Origin: Streptomyces sp. NBC_01707
Lineage (GTDB): Bacteria > Actinomycetota > Actinomycetes > Streptomycetales > Streptomycetaceae
Length of the DNA stretch: 64,000 bases
Direction: 5' to 3'
NCBI RefSeq assembly: GCF_041438805.1
Contig: NZ_CP109190.1
Location: 9,424,001-9,488,000, forward strand
Made by a program: the position numbers and the translations under genes. Every line of letters begins with the position of its first letter. Positions within the stretch are counted from its first letter, which is position 1. This document shows positions 61,868-64,000 of the stretch, piece after piece. The notes beneath the pieces were generated by a model. That model was given only the letters and a program-made list of their open reading frames with translations. It was not told the DNA's origin and did no database searches.

Positions 61868-62155
61868 CGATGTGCTCGAAGGGCGCGAGGTTCGCCTCGG
61901 CCCGGGTGGCGCAGGGGCGCGCTGGGCCAGGTCCGGCCAGGGTGGCCTTCGGGTCGTGGCGCGTGAAGTCCTTGCGACGCGGGTTCACCCCCACCGGCTC
62001 GGCCTCGCGCATCCGTTGCTCGACCCGCTTGCGGCCCGCCGCCACCCGTCGCGCTTGAGAGCAGCGTGCACCGCGAGGAGCCGTAGATCCCGACAGGCTC
62101 GGCGTGGATCCGCCGGATCTGCACCGTACGCTCATCTAACTTCTGCGCGTACTCT
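61868..62155 (-). pseudogene. IS3 family transposase (OrfB) N-terminal remnant
   Basis: The minus strand reads TVQIRRIHAEPVGIYGSSR in one frame and GRKRVEQRMREAEPVGVNPR, then KDFTRHDPKATLAGP in another. This is the start of an IS3 OrfB (HTH_21 region) with at least one frameshift. The DDE domain is absent. It differs in sequence from the IS3 remnant at 54.8 kb. Confidence 0.7.
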
Positions 62156-62414
62156 CGGCAGCCATGGCCAGAGGTCACCTCATTCGCCGTCTAATGCTCC
62201 CCCCTTTGCTCCCCGACGAGGACAGCGATCTGAACGACCTGTCGCCGCTGCAGACCGTGCCCTACGCCGAACGCGCCCCCTCGGCGTCTTGCGCCTCGAA
62301 CACAGCGGCCTGGCTGAGACCGGCACGATGGACACCGCTCCGGGGCGTCGATCGTGCCGGTCGGCGAGGAGGCACTGACGGAGAGTGGCCCGCCGGGCGG
62401 CCATCACCCCTCGA
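62156..62414. other. gene-free stretch
   Basis: Between the IS3 remnant and the end of the nitroreductase gene. Nothing recognised. Confidence 0.4.
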
Positions 62415-63482
62415 TCAGACGGTACTGACCACTTGCTCGTACGCCAGACGGGGGGAGCGTGTGAACCACGCATTCTCGCCCGGCCTGCCGATGTTGACGA
62501 CGGCGAGAACCGCGTGCTCGCCATCGCCGAAGAACTCCTTGTCGATGCCCTCGGCGTCGAAGCCGGTCATCGGGCCTGCGGCCAGGCCGGCGGCGCGGAC
62601 GCCGATGATGAAGTAACCGACCTGGATGAGCGCGTTGAGTTTCGCGGACCGCTCACGGACCGCACGCTCGGCGAAGAGATCCTTGGCCTGTGGGAAGTGC
62701 GGGAACTGGATGGGCAGTTCCTCGTGGAACTCATTGTCCGCGGCGAGGATGGCGACGAGCGGGGCGGCGGCGGTCTTTTTGCGGTTGGCCTCGGACATGT
62801 GCTCGAGCAGGCGCTCGCGCGCCTCGGCGGAACGGACCAGAACGATACGCAGCGGCTGCTGGTTCATCGAGGTGGGGCCGTATTTGACCAGGTCGTAAAT
62901 GGCCTCGATCTGGTCATCCGTCACTGGCTCGTCGGTGAAGGTGTTGGCGGTCCGTGCCTCCCGGAACAGAAGATCCTGGGCTGCGGGGTCGAGCACTGGA
63001 GACATGGTGAACCTCTCAGGGGGAAGTGTCTGTGGCTTCTCGGTGACTCGGCGAACTGCAAAGCAGAGGAACTGGGCGCTGACACCCAGCAGGTAGACGG
63101 CGGTCGTAGTTGTCCCGACGAGCCCCCACAGCAGCGGCCCTGAACAACATCGTGCGAGTAACAGGCTGACCAGTGCGGCGAGAGCCGCCATGGGCAGATG
63201 GAAGGCGGCCCATGGCCGCGTGTTGGCGGCGGACCTGTCCGGTGCCATGGGGGCGCCGCTGTAGGCGAGGGCACTCAACGCGACGAAGGTGAGTGTCGCA
63301 CCGGTGAGGAACGCCAGGACTTCGGCCGCCCCGGGGGCACCCCGATCGGACGACGTCACCGCTGTGGCGGTCCACAGTGCCAGGGTGTATCCGTGCGGGG
63401 CCGCGCTCACGGCCACGGTGGCGCGGAGTTGGCCGCGGTATCGGTGTTCCGGGCCCGTGTGCGCACCGGGCCGGACCGTCAT
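62415..63482 (-). CDS. membrane domain fused to a nitroreductase
   Basis: The C-terminal 196 residues (starting MSPVLDPAAQDLL at 63005) form a nitroreductase-fold flavoenzyme of the RutE/malonic-semialdehyde-reductase type, with TFTDEPVTDDQIEAIYDLVKYGPTS, NQQPLRIVLVRS and GPMTGFDAEGIDKEFF. The same frame continues upstream without a stop into about 160 residues with three or four membrane helices (VLAFLTGATLTFVALSALAYSG, LPMAALAALVSLLLARCCSG, VYLLGVSAQFLCFAVRR). GAGAGG stands before the ATG at 63005, so the nitroreductase can also be made alone. Either a membrane-protein gene has lost its stop and fused to the nitroreductase, or the two are simply in one frame. Starts at 63482 and 63512 are possible. 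Confidence 0.7.
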   Translation of the reverse strand: MTVRPGAHTGPEHRYRGQLRATVAVSAAPHGYTLALWTATAVTSSDRGAPGAAEVLAFLTGATLTFVALSALAYSGAPMAPDRSAANTRPWAAFHLPMAALAALVSLLLARCCSGPLLWGLVGTTTTAVYLLGVSAQFLCFAVRRVTEKPQTLPPERFTMSPVLDPAAQDLLFREARTANTFTDEPVTDDQIEAIYDLVKYGPTSMNQQPLRIVLVRSAEARERLLEHMSEANRKKTAAAPLVAILAADNEFHEELPIQFPHFPQAKDLFAERAVRERSAKLNALIQVGYFIIGVRAAGLAAGPMTGFDAEGIDKEFFGDGEHAVLAVVNIGRPGENAWFTRSPRLAYEQVVSTV

Positions 63483-63514
63483 GGGCCGCTGTTGACTATC
63501 CGTCCGCGACATGG

Positions 63515-63906
63515 ATGACGACCTGCCATGCCGGTGTTGCATCTCCCGCGCCACGTCCGCGGCGCGGGTCCGTGCGAGGGGAACGGCCCTGCCGGTCTCC
63601 GGGCTCAGCCGTCCGCTCGTGGTCAACTCGCTGATGGAGTCGAGTCTGTCGCGGGCAGGTTCGACGACGGAGAACACTACGGTTGTGGGGCGTGTTGCCG
63701 GGTCGCGCCGAGGTCGTTCGGTGCCGCGATGCTGACATGGACGTCACCTCGCCCGGCGAGGCGGCGAGCTGTACGGCGAACGAGAAGGCGATCCGTACCA
63801 TGCCGACGACATCGCCGGACCCTGGCTCAGGGCGCGGAGCGGCCTGGCGGATCAGCCGTTCAGGGCCTTTGTGTTGGTGTGCGCGTACTGCGCGCATGGT
63901 TCTCAT
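63515..63906 (-). pseudogene. zinc-type NADP-dependent oxidoreductase with internal deletion
   Basis: The first piece (from about 63906) reads MRAVRAHQHKGPERLIRQAA and PRPEPGSGDVV, the typical start of medium-chain quinone oxidoreductases. In another frame the second piece reads VVFSVVEPARDRLDSISEL, then TTSGRLSPETGRAVPLART and ADVAREMQHRHG, the typical C-terminal end. The nucleotide-binding middle of some 200 residues is missing. A deletion has removed it. It runs into the start of the membrane-nitroreductase ORF. Confidence 0.6.
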
Positions 63907-64000
63907 GAGGCGGTCACTTCCTGATGAAGGACGGGTGCCGTGCCGGTGGCCACGCCGTCGCGACCAGCATCACCCGTACGGCCGGAGCCAGGCATCGCCC

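Overview
The window reads as actinobacterial DNA, most likely Streptomyces or a close relative, and probably an accessory region of the chromosome. GC is very high and coding frames have G/C-rich third positions. GTG and TTG starts and leaderless-looking promoters occur. The gene families (class F sortase, LAL-type LuxR regulator, giant secreted glycosidases, subtilases with PA domains, homodimeric aceE, alternative L36) fit that group. The genus is an inference from composition and families. No rRNA, tRNA or CRISPR array was seen.

Region by region. 0-3.3 kb: a minus-strand PadR regulator, two DUF1048 proteins and a DrrA-like ABC ATPase cut by the window edge, then a DUF429 protein. 4.2-6.6 kb: divergent MarR regulator and YceI protein with paired operators, then two small hypothetical genes, one frameshifted. 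6.7-10.7 kb: a response regulator, a sensor kinase, a cell-surface protein and a class F sortase that is a predicted lipoprotein. 11.0-31.0 kb: a block for secreted glycan and protein degradation, with a GH31 glycosidase, a 2330-residue fusion of a GH92 mannosidase to a PAP2 phosphatase, a large LuxR-type regulator, a subtilase and a lipoprotein. 31.4-34.2 kb: two SnoaL-like proteins and a TetR regulator with three copies of one 16-bp operator, plus an integrase remnant. 34.7-38.2 kb: a decayed aminoglycoside phosphotransferase gene, a degenerate L31 gene beside an intact L36 gene, and a gene broken by a 32-bp tandem duplication. 39.1-46.0 kb: small metabolic or hypothetical genes (FAD monooxygenase, DUF402, F420-type oxidoreductase, ATP-grasp, DinB) mixed with IS21, ISL3 and IS5 remnants. 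46.2-54.1 kb: a second large subtilase, a truncated S1 protease and a GH27 alpha-galactosidase. 54.5-60.7 kb: IS110 and IS3 remnants, an E2-aceE pyruvate dehydrogenase operon, a frameshifted cupin gene and an IS5 remnant. 60.9-64.0 kb: an AhpD-like protein, an IS3 remnant, a membrane-nitroreductase fusion ORF and an internally deleted zinc-type oxidoreductase.

The most coherent system is the secreted degradation set. The GH31, GH92-PAP2 and GH27 enzymes and the two subtilases all have export signals and would together strip and digest glycoproteins or cell walls. The GH92-PAP2 protein could remove both phosphate and mannose from phosphomannans such as those of yeast walls. Related palindromic elements upstream of the GH92 and GH31 genes hint at co-regulation. 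These functional links are inferred.

The second theme is gene decay. I count more than a dozen IS, integrase and gene remnants carrying frameshifts, internal stops or deletions. The long genes between them are intact, which argues against general sequencing error.
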